A stretch of DNA of 64,000 nucleotides. It comes from Comamonas odontotermitis (lineage in GTDB: Bacteria > Pseudomonadota > Gammaproteobacteria > Burkholderiales > Burkholderiaceae_C). The translations under genes and the position numbers were made by a program. The notes beneath the pieces were generated by a model. The model did not search any database, was not told where the DNA came from, and worked only from the letters and a program-made list of their open reading frames with translations. The first letter of the stretch is position 1; the number at the start of each line of letters is the position of its first letter. Location: positions 92,836-156,835 of the forward strand of contig NZ_JACHKZ010000009.1 in the NCBI RefSeq assembly GCF_014207855.1. The letters run 5' to 3'. Positions 1 through 8,974 of the stretch are shown piece by piece.

Positions 1-141
1 CATGCCCGCGTCACCCAGAATGGAGGGGTTGACGAACATGATGTATGCCATGGTGAGGAAGGTGGTGAGGCCTGCCAGAACCTCGGTACGCACGGTGGTC
101 CCGTGCTCCCCCAGTTTGAAATATTTCTCCAGCCAGTTCAT
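1..141 (-). CDS. NCS2/AzgA-type purine permease, N-terminal fragment
   Basis: Only the first 47 codons lie in the window; the gene runs off the left edge. The start [10 protein letters not shown], followed by a first membrane segment ([20 protein letters not shown]), is the characteristic opening of the NCS2 (AzgA/PbuG) family of adenine/guanine/hypoxanthine proton symporters in the inner membrane. A GGAGA ribosome binding site lies about 8 bases upstream of the ATG. It follows xdhB on the same strand after 135 bases, so purine uptake is probably co-expressed with xanthine oxidation. The family call is good; the substrate (guanine, hypoxanthine or adenine) cannot be told from this fragment. 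Confidence 0.85.
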   Translation of the reverse strand, partial: MNWLEKYFKLGEHGTTVRTEVLAGLTTFLTMAYIMFVNPSILGDAGM

Positions 142-276
142 CGCTGCGTCTCCGTGTTGTTAATCGTTGGTGTGAAAGGCATTTCCCTGATTGCGCAAAG
201 CATGCTGCAAAACCCGCAAAACCTGTAAAAGGCGGCGAGTATCGCAGCAAGGCAGGCCGGCCGCATGCCCGGCCGC

Positions 277-2700
277 TCAAACCCCTTGCTGCACGTTTTC
301 TATCGCGTTCAAAACCGCTTCGGCGGTTGCAGGCGCCCGCAGCGGCGGGCAGTTGCCGGGTGCGCCGCAAGCGGCCACTGCATCGCGAATCGCGAAGAAC
401 ACCGAAAACGGCAGCAGCAGCGGTGGCTCACCCACGGCCTTGCTGCGGTGGATGGTGTCGTGCGGGTTGGCCCCTTCGAACAGCTGCACATTCAGCACCG
501 GCGGACAATCGTTGGCCGTCGGGATCTTGTAGGTACTGGGGGCATGCGTCATCAGCGCGCCCGTCTTGGGATGCCAGACCAACTCTTCCATCGTGAGCCA
601 GCCCATCCCCTGCACAAAGGCCCCTTCCACCTGGCCGATATCGACGGCAGGGTTGAGCGACTGGCCCACATCGTGCAGCACATCGGCGCGCAAGAGCTTG
701 CTCTCACCGGTCAAGGTGTCCACCAGCACTTCGCTCACGGCGGCCCCATATGCAAAGTAGAAGAAGGGGCGACCGTGCATGGTCTTGCTGTCCCATGAGA
801 GGCCGGGAGTCGCATAGAACCCGTCCGACCACAGCTGCACCCGCTCCAGGTACGCCTCCTTGACCACCTCTTCAAAAGCCAGGGTCTTGCCGTTGACCTG
901 CACCGTGTCGTTGGCAAAGCGCACTGCCTCGGCTGCTCCGCCATGGCGCGCGGCCATGCTGGCAGCCAGGCGCTCGCGGATCTGCCGCGCCGCGTCCTGC
1001 GCGGCCTTGCCGTTCAGGTCGGTCCCCGTCGATGCCGCAGTGGCCGAGGTATTGGCCACCTTGGTGGTATCGGTCGCGGTGACGCGCACGCGCTCGAAAG
1101 CCACGCCCAGCTCATGCGCCACGACCTGGGCCACCTTGGTGTTCAGGCCCTGGCCCATTTCTGTGCCGCCATGGTTCACCAGGATCGAGCCATCGTTGTA
1201 CACATGCACCAGGGCCCCTGCCTGGTTGAAGTGCTTGACGTTGAAGGAGATGCCGAACTTGACCGGCGTGAGCGCAATGCCACGCTTGAGCACCGGGCTT
1301 TGCGCGTTGAATGCAGCCGCCTCCGCCCGGCGCGCACGGTAATCGCTGCGCGCTTCCAGCTGCGTCACCAACTCGTCGATGATGTTGTCATCCACCACCT
1401 GTCCATAAGGCGTGACATTGTGCTCGGTCTTGCCGTAGAAGTTGGCGCGGCGCACATCCAGCGGGTCCTTACCCAACTGGCGTGCAATGGAGTCCATGAT
1501 GTTCTCCATCACGATCGCGCCCTGCGGCCCGCCAAAACCCCGGAAAGCAGTATTGCTCTGCGTATTGGTCTTGCCCATGAAGCCTTGCATGCGCACATTG
1601 GGCAGCCAGTACGCATTGTCGAAGTGGCACAGCGCCCGCGTCATCACTGGTGCCGACAGATCCGCCGAATGCCCTGCGCGCGACACCATGGTCACCTCCG
1701 CGCCCACGATGCGGCCTGCATCGTCAAAGCCGATGTCGTACTCATACCAGAAGCAGTGGCGTCGGCCCGTGATCATGAAATCATCATCCCGGTCGAGGCG
1801 CAGCTTGACAGGACGCCCCAGCCTGCGTGCCGCCACCGCCGCCACACAGGCAAACAGCGCCGATTGCGATTCCTTGCCGCCAAAACCGCCGCCCATGCGC
1901 CTGCATTCCACATGCACATCGTGCGCGTGCACGCCCAGCGCATGCGCAACCAGATGCTGCATTTCACTCGGGTGCTGGGTGGAGCAGTACACATGCATGG
2001 CCTGCCCCTCCTTGGGGATGGCGTAGCTGATCTGGCCTTCCAGATAGAACTGCTCCTGGCCGCCCACCTCCCACTGGCCTTGCAGGCGGTGGGGAGCGCT
2101 TTCGATGGCCTGCGTGGTTGCACCTGCCTGCGTCTCGCGCGTCAGCTTCATTGGCGGCACCACGTACTGGCCGCGCGCATGGGCCTGCTGCGGGGTCAGC
2201 ACCGGCTCGGCCGCCTCCACGCTGGCGATCTTCTTGGCCAGCGCCGCTGCGCGCCGTGCGGCCTGCCGCGTGCGTGCGAGCACCGCAAACAGGGGCTGGC
2301 CCAGGTAGCGGATCTCGCCATCGCACAGAATCGGGTCGTCATGGATGATCGAGCCGCAATCATTGACACCCGGAATATCAGCCGCCGTCAGCACGGCCAC
2401 CACATCGGGCATGGCGCGTACGGCGTCGAGGTCCAACCCTAACAGGCGGCCATGGGCTATCGGCGCCAGACCCAACGCGCAGTGCAAGGTGCCCGCCAGC
2501 TCAGGCATGTCGTCAATGTAGGCGGCCTCACCCGCCACATGCAACGCGGCCGATTCGTGGGTGCGGCTGATGCCGACGCGGCGCCCCTGCTGCAGGGCCT
2601 GCGCTTCCGTATTGGTATCGATGCGCAGCGCCTGGTTGTCACTGTAATGGGCAAAGGCTTCTGCACCCGCCAGTACCTGTTTGGGAATTGCTTGGTTCAT
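277..2700 (-). CDS. xdhB: xanthine dehydrogenase, molybdopterin-binding subunit
   Basis: Large subunit (807 aa) of the cytoplasmic molybdenum hydroxylase that oxidises hypoxanthine to xanthine and xanthine to urate. Visible family signatures are GGQEQFYLE near residues 214-221 (Moco-binding glutamine), MGGGFGGKE near 269-277, TAFRGFGGPQG in the middle (active-site Arg) and VGEPPLLLPFS near the C terminus carrying the catalytic Glu. The length suits bacterial XdhB. The start is the ATG preceded by AAGGAG. An extension of eight residues in the same frame is possible but overlaps xdhA. The start lies one base past the xdhA stop, so the two are translationally coupled. No xdhC maturation gene is seen in the window. 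Confidence 0.96.
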   Translation of the reverse strand: MNQAIPKQVLAGAEAFAHYSDNQALRIDTNTEAQALQQGRRVGISRTHESAALHVAGEAAYIDDMPELAGTLHCALGLAPIAHGRLLGLDLDAVRAMPDVVAVLTAADIPGVNDCGSIIHDDPILCDGEIRYLGQPLFAVLARTRQAARRAAALAKKIASVEAAEPVLTPQQAHARGQYVVPPMKLTRETQAGATTQAIESAPHRLQGQWEVGGQEQFYLEGQISYAIPKEGQAMHVYCSTQHPSEMQHLVAHALGVHAHDVHVECRRMGGGFGGKESQSALFACVAAVAARRLGRPVKLRLDRDDDFMITGRRHCFWYEYDIGFDDAGRIVGAEVTMVSRAGHSADLSAPVMTRALCHFDNAYWLPNVRMQGFMGKTNTQSNTAFRGFGGPQGAIVMENIMDSIARQLGKDPLDVRRANFYGKTEHNVTPYGQVVDDNIIDELVTQLEARSDYRARRAEAAAFNAQSPVLKRGIALTPVKFGISFNVKHFNQAGALVHVYNDGSILVNHGGTEMGQGLNTKVAQVVAHELGVAFERVRVTATDTTKVANTSATAASTGTDLNGKAAQDAARQIRERLAASMAARHGGAAEAVRFANDTVQVNGKTLAFEEVVKEAYLERVQLWSDGFYATPGLSWDSKTMHGRPFFYFAYGAAVSEVLVDTLTGESKLLRADVLHDVGQSLNPAVDIGQVEGAFVQGMGWLTMEELVWHPKTGALMTHAPSTYKIPTANDCPPVLNVQLFEGANPHDTIHRSKAVGEPPLLLPFSVFFAIRDAVAACGAPGNCPPLRAPATAEAVLNAIENVQQGV

Positions 2701-2701
2701 G

Positions 2702-4270
2702 TCAGGCTCCTTGCAGCGCCACATGGGGCATCACCGACCATACGGTGGTATCGGCACTGGCCAGCGGTGCATCAGCCCGCGTCTCCAGCCACAGCCGCTG
2801 CAGCAGGTTCTGCGCCACTTTCATGCGGTAGCTGTCGCTGGCGCGCATATCGGTCATCGGTTGAAAATCCTGGGCCAGCGCCTGCTGTGCAAGCTTGACA
2901 GTCTCTGCCGTCCACGGCTGCCCCAGCACTGCAGCCTCCGCCTTGGCCGCGCGCCTGACGGTGGCCGCCATGCCGCCAAAAGCCATGCGCACTGCCTGTA
3001 CCTGGCCTTGCGCATCCAGTGCCACAGCCAAGCCGGCGCACAGTGCCGAAATATCGCAATCAAAACGCTTGCTGATCTTGTAGGCCCTTACCTGGAAATT
3101 CTGCTGGCGCAGCTGCACCAATGGCACCACCAGTCCCTGCACAAACTCTCCGGGCTCCATCTGGTTCTTCATGTAGTCCAGATAGAAATCAGCCAGCAGC
3201 ATGCGCCGCACGCGCTCGGCCTTGCGCAGCACAATTTCGGCGTCCAGGGCCATCAGTACCGGAGGTGCGTCACCAATCGGCGATCCATTGGCCACATTGC
3301 CGCCCATGGTGCCAGCATGGCGCACGGGAGGCGATGCAAACCGCAGCCATACATCTTGCAAGCTGGGAAAGCGCTGCGCCAGCGCGGCCCAGGCGTCTTC
3401 CAGAGAGGCTCCGGCGCCGATATGGAGCGAGCCGTCACGCTCCTCGATCTGGCGCAGCTCGGCCACCCGGCCAATGGCAATGATGTCCCCCAGCTCGCGG
3501 AACTGCTTGGTAACCCACAGGCCCACGTCGGTGGTTCCCGCGATCAGCCGCGCCTGCGGCAATTGCGCGCGCAAACGGGCCAGGCTCTCCAGGCTGGCAG
3601 GGGCGTGGAACTGCGCCGAGCCATCGCTGTACTGCCAATCCGCATCACTGCGCAACGACTGCAGCGCCTCCACCACAGGCTTCGTATCAAGCTGGCGAGC
3701 GGGCAGATCGAACATGCGCTGGCCCGTATCCAGAATGGGCCGATAGCCCGTGCAGCGGCACAGGTTGCCCGACAGCGCGTCGGCCAGTTGCTGCCTGGTG
3801 GGAGCCTGGCTGCGCTGCGCCTGCTGCTGTTCGTAGACCGACCACAGAGACATCACAAAACCCGGTGTGCAAAAGCCGCACTGGGAACCGTGGCACTCCA
3901 CCATGGCCTGTTGCACGGGATGCAGATCGGCGCAGCCCGCATCGGCCTGCGCCGGCTTGCAGGCGGTTTTCATGTCTTCCACGGTGAACAGCGCCTTGCC
4001 GTGCAGATTGGGTAGCAGCTGGATGCAGGCGTTCACCGTCTGCAGCTTCAGACCCTGCACCGCCTGCGGATCACCTGCTTCGGCCAGTTCGGCCACCAGC
4101 ACGGTGCAGGCGCCGCAATCGCCTTCATTGCAGCCTTCCTTGGTGCCATGGCAATGGGCATCTTCGCGCAACCAGTCCAGCACGGAACGGGTGGGCGCCG
4201 CGCCATCGACTTGCGTGATGCGGCCCTGGTGGTAGAAACGGATAGGTTGGGGTACGGTCGACTGGCTCAT
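2702..4270 (-). CDS. xdhA: xanthine dehydrogenase, iron-sulfur/FAD subunit
   Basis: Small subunit (522 aa) combining two [2Fe-2S] clusters and FAD, passing electrons from the Mo site of XdhB to NAD+. Cluster I is the plant-ferredoxin pattern GCNEGDCGAC (Cys47, 52, 55, with Cys82). Cluster II uses CGFC (131, 134) and CRC (171, 173) in NLCRCTGYRPI. The FAD domain starts near residue 215 with LIAGTTDVGLWV (242-253), and a CO-dehydrogenase-flavoprotein-like C-terminal domain follows. Gene order xdhA-xdhB-permease defines a purine-catabolism operon. The upstream 219 bases shared with the divergent transglycosylase hold the probable promoter and a palindrome at 4391-4400. Confidence 0.96.
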   Translation of the reverse strand: MSQSTVPQPIRFYHQGRITQVDGAAPTRSVLDWLREDAHCHGTKEGCNEGDCGACTVLVAELAEAGDPQAVQGLKLQTVNACIQLLPNLHGKALFTVEDMKTACKPAQADAGCADLHPVQQAMVECHGSQCGFCTPGFVMSLWSVYEQQQAQRSQAPTRQQLADALSGNLCRCTGYRPILDTGQRMFDLPARQLDTKPVVEALQSLRSDADWQYSDGSAQFHAPASLESLARLRAQLPQARLIAGTTDVGLWVTKQFRELGDIIAIGRVAELRQIEERDGSLHIGAGASLEDAWAALAQRFPSLQDVWLRFASPPVRHAGTMGGNVANGSPIGDAPPVLMALDAEIVLRKAERVRRMLLADFYLDYMKNQMEPGEFVQGLVVPLVQLRQQNFQVRAYKISKRFDCDISALCAGLAVALDAQGQVQAVRMAFGGMAATVRRAAKAEAAVLGQPWTAETVKLAQQALAQDFQPMTDMRASDSYRMKVAQNLLQRLWLETRADAPLASADTTVWSVMPHVALQGA

Positions 4271-4390
4271 GGTGGGTATTGCCGCGCCCGGCTGGCACGC
4301 GGTTTCAAATTTCCTCTCAGCGTAGTGTGCCGCGCCGCCAAGCGCATAACAACCCGGCGATAAGCGCTATTGCACAGCCCATATAGTTTT

Positions 4391-4400
4391 GGGTTAACCC
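4391..4400. promoter_or_regulatory. perfect palindrome in the xdhA / transglycosylase divergent region
   Basis: GGGTTAACCC is a perfect 10-base palindrome. On the minus strand it falls between a TTTGTA (-35-like) and a TATATG (-10-like) hexamer about 16 bases apart, the position of an operator blocking the xdhAB promoter. The regulator is not identifiable; a purine-responsive repressor is a guess. Confidence 0.35.
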
Positions 4401-4489
4401 GTACAAATTGGGGCAATTCCAGCAACAACAGCGGCTGTCGGTACAGGGTTTACCAGGGTACAGAGCACCAAACAGGTATATTGCGCAGC

Positions 4490-5746
4490 ATGAACTTTCG
4501 CCGCATCCCCCCTGCCTTGCCCCAGCTTGCCCTGTTTGCCTGCCTGGGTTTTTCAGCACCCGCCGTATTGGCGCAAGCCAGTTCTCCGCAAGAGCCGCCC
4601 CAGCTCAGCAATGCAGAGTTCCAATCCTGTCTGTCGGAACTGCGTGCCAGCAAGGCATTTGCCGCCATCACCCCCGCCACGTTCACCCAATACACCGAGC
4701 ACCTGCAGCCCGATGCCACCGTGCTGCCACTGCTCAACCGCCAGCCAGAATTCAGCATGCCGGTATGGGATTACCTGGCGGTGTTGGTAGACGACCAGCG
4801 TGTGGCCGATGGCCGCGCCGCCTATGCCAAGTGGCAGGACACGCTGGCCAAGATCGAACAGGGCACTGGCGTGGCGCCGCAGATCGTGGTGGGTGTGTGG
4901 GGCGTCGAGAGCAATTTCGGCCAGAACCTGGGTGGCCGCTCCCTGGTGCAGTCGCTGGGCACCCTCTCCTGCTTTGGCCGTCGCCAAGCTTATTTTCGCG
5001 GCGAATTCGCCAGCGCACTGCGTATTCTGCAGGAAGGCCACATTGCAGAATCCAAGCTGGTCGGATCGTGGGCTGGTGCTTTTGGCCAGACCCAGTTCAT
5101 GCCATCCACGTTTTTCCGCAGCGCCGTCGATTTTGACGGCGACGGCCGCCGCGACATCGTGGACAGCGTGCCCGACGCGCTGGCCTCCACCGCCACGTTC
5201 CTGAAGAACGCCGGCTACCGCCCCGGGCAGCCCTGGGGGTTTGAGGTGAAGCTGCCCGCAGGTTTTGATACCAGTGATGCAGGCCGCAAGAACAAAAAAC
5301 CGATCGCCACCTGGCGCGCCTCAGGGGTGACACTGGTCAACGGCCAGCCGCTGCCCGACAGCCTGCCCACTGCGGGCCTGATGATTCCTGCCGCCGGTGG
5401 CCCGGCCTTTTTGGTGGGGCGCAATTTTGATGCACTCTACAGCTACAACGCATCGGAAAACTATGCGCTGGCGATTGCCCAATTGTCGAATCTGGTGGCC
5501 AACCCCGCTGAAAGCCGCACCGGCTTTGTCGCTGCCTGGCCCACGGATGACCCAGGCCTGTCGCGCGCGCAGAACAAGGAGCTGCAGCAGGCATTGCTCG
5601 CCCGTGGCTACGACATCGGCAGCGCTGACGGCATGATCGGCGCCAAAACGCGCGATGCCATCAAGGCCGAGCAAACCCGGCTGGGACAAAAGGCCGACGG
5701 CCGCGCCGGCCAGAAACTGCTGCGCGCCATCTCTGCCAGCAACTGA
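4490..5746 (+). CDS. MltB-type lytic murein transglycosylase with peptidoglycan-binding domain
   Basis: A 418-aa periplasmic enzyme that cleaves the MurNAc-GlcNAc bond of peptidoglycan, leaving 1,6-anhydro ends. Residues 1-29 form a signal peptide ending PAVLAQ; there is no lipobox cysteine, so it is probably soluble, unlike E. coli MltB. The SLT_2/MltB domain (about 40-340) shows the catalytic glutamate in GVWGVESNFGQ (Glu140) and the family block GAFGQTQFMPSTF. Residues about 350-415 are a PG_binding_1 repeat (KELQQALLARGYDIG...). An in-frame extension to 4370 is rejected because it precedes the signal peptide. It is monocistronic and convergent with the AcoR-like regulator. Confidence 0.92.
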   Translation: MNFRRIPPALPQLALFACLGFSAPAVLAQASSPQEPPQLSNAEFQSCLSELRASKAFAAITPATFTQYTEHLQPDATVLPLLNRQPEFSMPVWDYLAVLVDDQRVADGRAAYAKWQDTLAKIEQGTGVAPQIVVGVWGVESNFGQNLGGRSLVQSLGTLSCFGRRQAYFRGEFASALRILQEGHIAESKLVGSWAGAFGQTQFMPSTFFRSAVDFDGDGRRDIVDSVPDALASTATFLKNAGYRPGQPWGFEVKLPAGFDTSDAGRKNKKPIATWRASGVTLVNGQPLPDSLPTAGLMIPAAGGPAFLVGRNFDALYSYNASENYALAIAQLSNLVANPAESRTGFVAAWPTDDPGLSRAQNKELQQALLARGYDIGSADGMIGAKTRDAIKAEQTRLGQKADGRAGQKLLRAISASN

Positions 5747-5763
5747 CTCCCTATCTGACGTGC

Positions 5764-5800
5764 TTGCGCCTGTAGCGAGGCCTGACAAGCACAGGCGCAA
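5764..5800. terminator. 10-bp inverted repeat between convergent genes
   Basis: Arms TTGCGCCTGT (5764-5773) and ACAGGCGCAA (5791-5800) match perfectly across a 17-base loop, between the stops of the transglycosylase and the AcoR-like gene. There is no T run, so a bidirectional terminator or mRNA-stabilising hairpin is inferred. Confidence 0.5.
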
Positions 5801-5806
5801 TCTCGA

Positions 5807-7723
5807 TCACCCCAGCAACCCGGGCGGCAGCAAATGCCGCTTGCGGTAGATGGTGGTGCGCGAGATGCCCAGTGCCCGCGCCGCTGCAGAGACATTGCCC
5901 TGGTGCTGAAGCAGCACCCGAGCCATGGCGTCCAGGGTCACATCCTGTAGCAGCGGGCTGGCTGAAGCGGCTTCTTCGGGATCGGGAACATCAGCCAGCG
6001 GAGCTTTGGCGGCGAGCTCGCCGCGCTCCCGCAACTCATCCAAAAAATCATCAGGCAAATGCACAGGGGCGATGGCTCCATCATCGGCCATGGCAACTGC
6101 GGTGCGCAGCAGGTTGTGCAATTGGCGCACATTGCCGGGCCAATGGTGGCGGCGCAGCAGTGCCATCACCTCGGGCGCAATATCAACGGTGTCCTGCCCC
6201 GCTTCATCACACAGCGATTTCAGCAGCTTCTTTACAACCAGGTCGAGGTCGGTGCGCTCGCGCAATGCAGGCAGACGCACCACCAGGCCATTGAGACGGT
6301 AGTACAGGTCTTCGCGGAATGCACCGCGCGCCACCATGTCCTTCAGGTTCTTGTGCGTGGCGCTGATGACGTTGACGTCCACCACCACGTCCTTGGCCGC
6401 GCCCAAGGGGCTGACCTTGCGCTCCTGCAGCATGCGCAAAAGGCGTGCCTGCAGGTGCGCGGGCATGTCGCCGATCTCGTCCAGAAACAGCGTGCCGCCA
6501 TGGGCTTGCACGATCTTGCCCATGGCGCCCTTGCGGCGCGCGCCGGTGAAGGCGCCCTCTTCGTATCCAAAAAGCTCTGCCTCGATCAGCGACTCGGGGA
6601 TGGAGGCACAGTTGACCGCCACGAACGGCTGACGCGCGCGGGCGGAGTCATGGTGGATGGCCTGCGCCAGCAGATCTTTGCCGGTGCCTGTCTCTCCCAG
6701 AATCATGACCGGAATGTCACGGTCCACCACGCGACGCAGCTTGTGGATGACGGCAGCCAGTTGCGGATCGCCAGTGTCCAGGTATTGCAGCGACGACAGC
6801 TGCATGCGGCGAGGCGCCTGCGGAACACTATCTTGTGAAACCACGCCTCCTGGCCAGACAGCACGCGGCTGCAATCGCGCCCTGCACCAGACCGAAACAC
6901 CGTTGTGCATTCCGATTTGGCGCGGCGCGGTGTTGGTGCGGAACCATTCGTGCAGCAACGAGACAGGCAAGCCGAACAGCGACGAGAAGGTATGCGCCTG
7001 CAAAGCAGCAAAGGGCAGACCCAGTTGAAATTGCGCACTGCGATTGGCTGACAGAAAGCGCCCATCCGACGTGAACACTGCAATGCCCTCGACCAAGGTG
7101 CCCAGAAATTCGGCCCGCGCATGAAAGTGCAGCCGCATGGCATCAGGGAAGCTGGCTGCAAACATCTGGTTCTCGATCATCTGCGCCGACATGCGCACCA
7201 AAGCCAGGGTGTGCTGGTGGTGGCTGCGATGATCTCCCGTCACATCAAGCGCACCGACGATCTGGCCATGCGGATCGAAGATGGGAGCACAGGAACAGGT
7301 CAGCCCCTGGTTGACGCGCATGTAATGCTGATCGCCCAGCACCGTGACTGGTGCCTGCTCGATCAGCGCCGTTCCAATGGCATTTGTCCCCTTGGTCTGC
7401 TCGGACCAGTCCATCCCGGGCACCAGTGCCACGCGCGATGCCTTCTCCAGAAAATCATTGTCCCCCAGAGAATGCAGCACCACACCCTGGGCGGAGGTGA
7501 GCAGCACCATGCTGTGGGTGTTGGCAATCTGGCCATACAGCGTCTCCATCACCGGGGCCGCATGTTGGAACAGCAGGCGGCTTTCCTCCAGCATGCCCTG
7601 CAACCTGCCCGCCGCCAAGCCAGAGCAATCAGGTGCATCGTCCACGGCAATGCCAAAGCTGCGCGAACGTTGGTGCGATTGATCGATGACGCTGGTGTCA
7701 CCTCGCAATAGATCAGGGTTCAT
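5807..7723 (-). CDS. sigma-54-dependent transcriptional activator, AcoR family
   Basis: A 638-aa bacterial enhancer-binding protein. Order: an N-terminal GAF-like effector domain (about 45-200), a PAS-like region (about 205-260), then the AAA+ domain with Walker A GETGTGKD, the sigma-54-contact loop GAFTGA and Walker B LFLDEIGDMP. It ends in a Fis-type helix-turn-helix (NVSAAARALGISRTTIYRK). Family members such as AcoR activate acetoin or alcohol/aldehyde oxidation genes with RpoN. The aldehyde dehydrogenase 1.2 kb upstream on the same strand is the natural target, with palindromes at 10700-10738 as candidate enhancers. A CAGGAGA ribosome site precedes the chosen ATG. The effector is unknown. 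Confidence 0.93.
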   Translation of the reverse strand: MNPDLLRGDTSVIDQSHQRSRSFGIAVDDAPDCSGLAAGRLQGMLEESRLLFQHAAPVMETLYGQIANTHSMVLLTSAQGVVLHSLGDNDFLEKASRVALVPGMDWSEQTKGTNAIGTALIEQAPVTVLGDQHYMRVNQGLTCSCAPIFDPHGQIVGALDVTGDHRSHHQHTLALVRMSAQMIENQMFAASFPDAMRLHFHARAEFLGTLVEGIAVFTSDGRFLSANRSAQFQLGLPFAALQAHTFSSLFGLPVSLLHEWFRTNTAPRQIGMHNGVSVWCRARLQPRAVWPGGVVSQDSVPQAPRRMQLSSLQYLDTGDPQLAAVIHKLRRVVDRDIPVMILGETGTGKDLLAQAIHHDSARARQPFVAVNCASIPESLIEAELFGYEEGAFTGARRKGAMGKIVQAHGGTLFLDEIGDMPAHLQARLLRMLQERKVSPLGAAKDVVVDVNVISATHKNLKDMVARGAFREDLYYRLNGLVVRLPALRERTDLDLVVKKLLKSLCDEAGQDTVDIAPEVMALLRRHHWPGNVRQLHNLLRTAVAMADDGAIAPVHLPDDFLDELRERGELAAKAPLADVPDPEEAASASPLLQDVTLDAMARVLLQHQGNVSAAARALGISRTTIYRKRHLLPPGLLG

Positions 7724-7774
7724 GCGGTCTCCTGTGGCCGCCTCTTGTGGAGGTCAGGGCAGCCTTGGAGGACA

Positions 7775-8311
7775 TTATGCGACCGCGAGCTTCATCCGCA
7801 CGATACGCGCCTGGCAATTGGCATAGACCTGCTGCACCCCCAGTTGCATCAACTCATAGCCCGCGGGGCACTGAAAGCCAGGCAGCGCTTGGCTTGCCGC
7901 CACGCGCAGACAGCCATTGATACGCAGACGGGCCCGCCGCGCAAAGTCCACAAAGACAGTGCCGGCTTTGCAGCCATTCCCCTGCGCCAGTCGAAGCACG
8001 GGGCTACCTGCAGCTTTGTGCAGCAGAAAGTAGAAAGTCTGCGCATCACCGAATGCCACCAACGGGTAGATGCCCTGTGCCAGGGTGGCGCAGGCCAGCA
8101 TCTGGGTATGGATGGCACCACCCTCCTCGCGCACGCTGATAAAGAAGAAAGCTTGACTGGCAATGAAGCTGGCATTGCCCGCACTCAACTGGTCGCTGAT
8201 GGTTCCTTTCATCTCTCGGGCTTCGGCCTCCACGCCAAAACGGCGATGCGCTTCGCGCTCGCCCGCATGGAAGATGTCGCGCTCATAGGGATCTTCAAGA
8301 ATGATGCGCAT
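7775..8311 (-). CDS. PPOX-fold FMN-binding family protein (second of a tandem pair)
   Basis: A 178-aa protein resembling pyridoxamine-5'-phosphate-oxidase-like split-barrel flavoproteins. It has an N-terminal FHAGEREAHRRFG segment, a buried strand block QAFFFISV, and the barrel strand TVFVDFARRARLRINGCLRV typical of the flavin-binding half. The C terminus, VQQVYANCQARIVRM, also resembles the family. The start is the ATG at 8311 with a GAGG-like ribosome site; an in-frame extension to 8716 runs antisense-like through the upstream gene and is rejected. It lies 84 bases after another PPOX gene and 51 bases before the AcoR-like regulator, so probably cotranscribed. Substrate unknown; enzymatic, sensor and detoxifying roles are all possible. 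Confidence 0.72.
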   Translation of the reverse strand: MRIILEDPYERDIFHAGEREAHRRFGVEAEAREMKGTISDQLSAGNASFIASQAFFFISVREEGGAIHTQMLACATLAQGIYPLVAFGDAQTFYFLLHKAAGSPVLRLAQGNGCKAGTVFVDFARRARLRINGCLRVAASQALPGFQCPAGYELMQLGVQQVYANCQARIVRMKLAVA

Positions 8312-8330
8312 ACCCCTCAGCCTCGGAAAA

Positions 8331-8360
8331 GTCAAAAACAATCGCTCCAAGCGCTTGAAT
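8331..8360. repeat. copy of a dispersed mini-palindrome
   Basis: GTCAAAAACAATCGCT is followed by the perfect palindrome CAAGCGCTTG (8348-8357). Read on the minus strand it becomes AAGCGCTTG...AGCGATTGTTTTTGAC, close to the copy at 31981-32000. It sits exactly in the gap between the two PPOX genes. Confidence 0.45.
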
Positions 8361-8394
8361 AACGGGCGCCCGAAGCCAGATCCAGCCGCTGCCT

Positions 8395-8811
8395 TCACCC
8401 CGTCAGCTCCAAATGCGGCAGGCCTGCCACCGGCGCATGTAGCACCCGTGCTACATCTACCGCAATCGTGCGTGGAGCCCTGGGCCAGGCCGGGTCCGGC
8501 CCTTCCAGCTTTGCCTGCCCTTGCAACAGCACCGTGGACTGCTGCGAAAAATCGACAAACAGCAGCGCGAGTTGGGAGTGTTCCAACAGATTGCCAATGG
8601 TGTTGAACAGATGGTTGCCCGGGTAGTCGGGGAAGACGAGGCGCGCCGCGCCTTCCACCCGCAGTAATGGTTCGGCGCCGCCTTCCGTCTGCCGCCCTCG
8701 GTACGAGCTGTCGCAATCGCCTGCGAAGCTCGCCGAGCCCAGTAAAAAGAACGGCTGTGCCTCAAGCCAGGGTTTGAGAGAGATCAGAGAGCAATCGGTC
8801 ATCAGAACCAT
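8395..8811 (-). CDS. PPOX-fold FMN-binding family protein (first of a tandem pair)
   Basis: A 138-aa split-barrel protein. The blocks WLEAQPFFLLGSASFAG, VFPDYPGNHLFNTIGNLLE and LALLFVDF are the classical strand-loop signature of small pyridoxamine-5'-phosphate-oxidase-like proteins, in which the GN...NTIGNL loop helps bind the FMN phosphate. It is complete as one domain but shares little beyond the fold with the gene downstream, so the pair looks like two independent domains rather than one broken gene. ATG codons at 8811 and 8802 are both possible; neither has a strong ribosome site. Probably cotranscribed with the gene at 7775-8311 and the AcoR-like regulator. Confidence 0.72.
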   Translation of the reverse strand: MVLMTDCSLISLKPWLEAQPFFLLGSASFAGDCDSSYRGRQTEGGAEPLLRVEGAARLVFPDYPGNHLFNTIGNLLEHSQLALLFVDFSQQSTVLLQGQAKLEGPDPAWPRAPRTIAVDVARVLHAPVAGLPHLELTG

Positions 8812-8974
8812 CTATCGCGCAATTGCGCGTGACACATCACCATCACCCAAAAATTCGGCAGCCCAAGCGCGAGACAGCGAGCAAGGGCCGTTTGCACCGA
8901 AGCTGCCGCCCCCTGCCCGCACGGCTAAGTCGAGCGAGAGCAGGGAGAAGGCACGCAGCGCCTCAGAGGGTGTC

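Noticed and set aside
255..274. GGCCGG/CCGGCC hairpin after xdhB
   Set aside because: Short, no T run and inside a GC-rich stretch; too weak to call a terminator.
265..798. Long plus-strand reading frames across the xdhAB region (also 943-2442 and 2681-4015)
   Set aside because: They lie antisense to well-supported xdhB/xdhA and show only Arg/His/Pro-rich composition typical of antisense reading in high-GC DNA.
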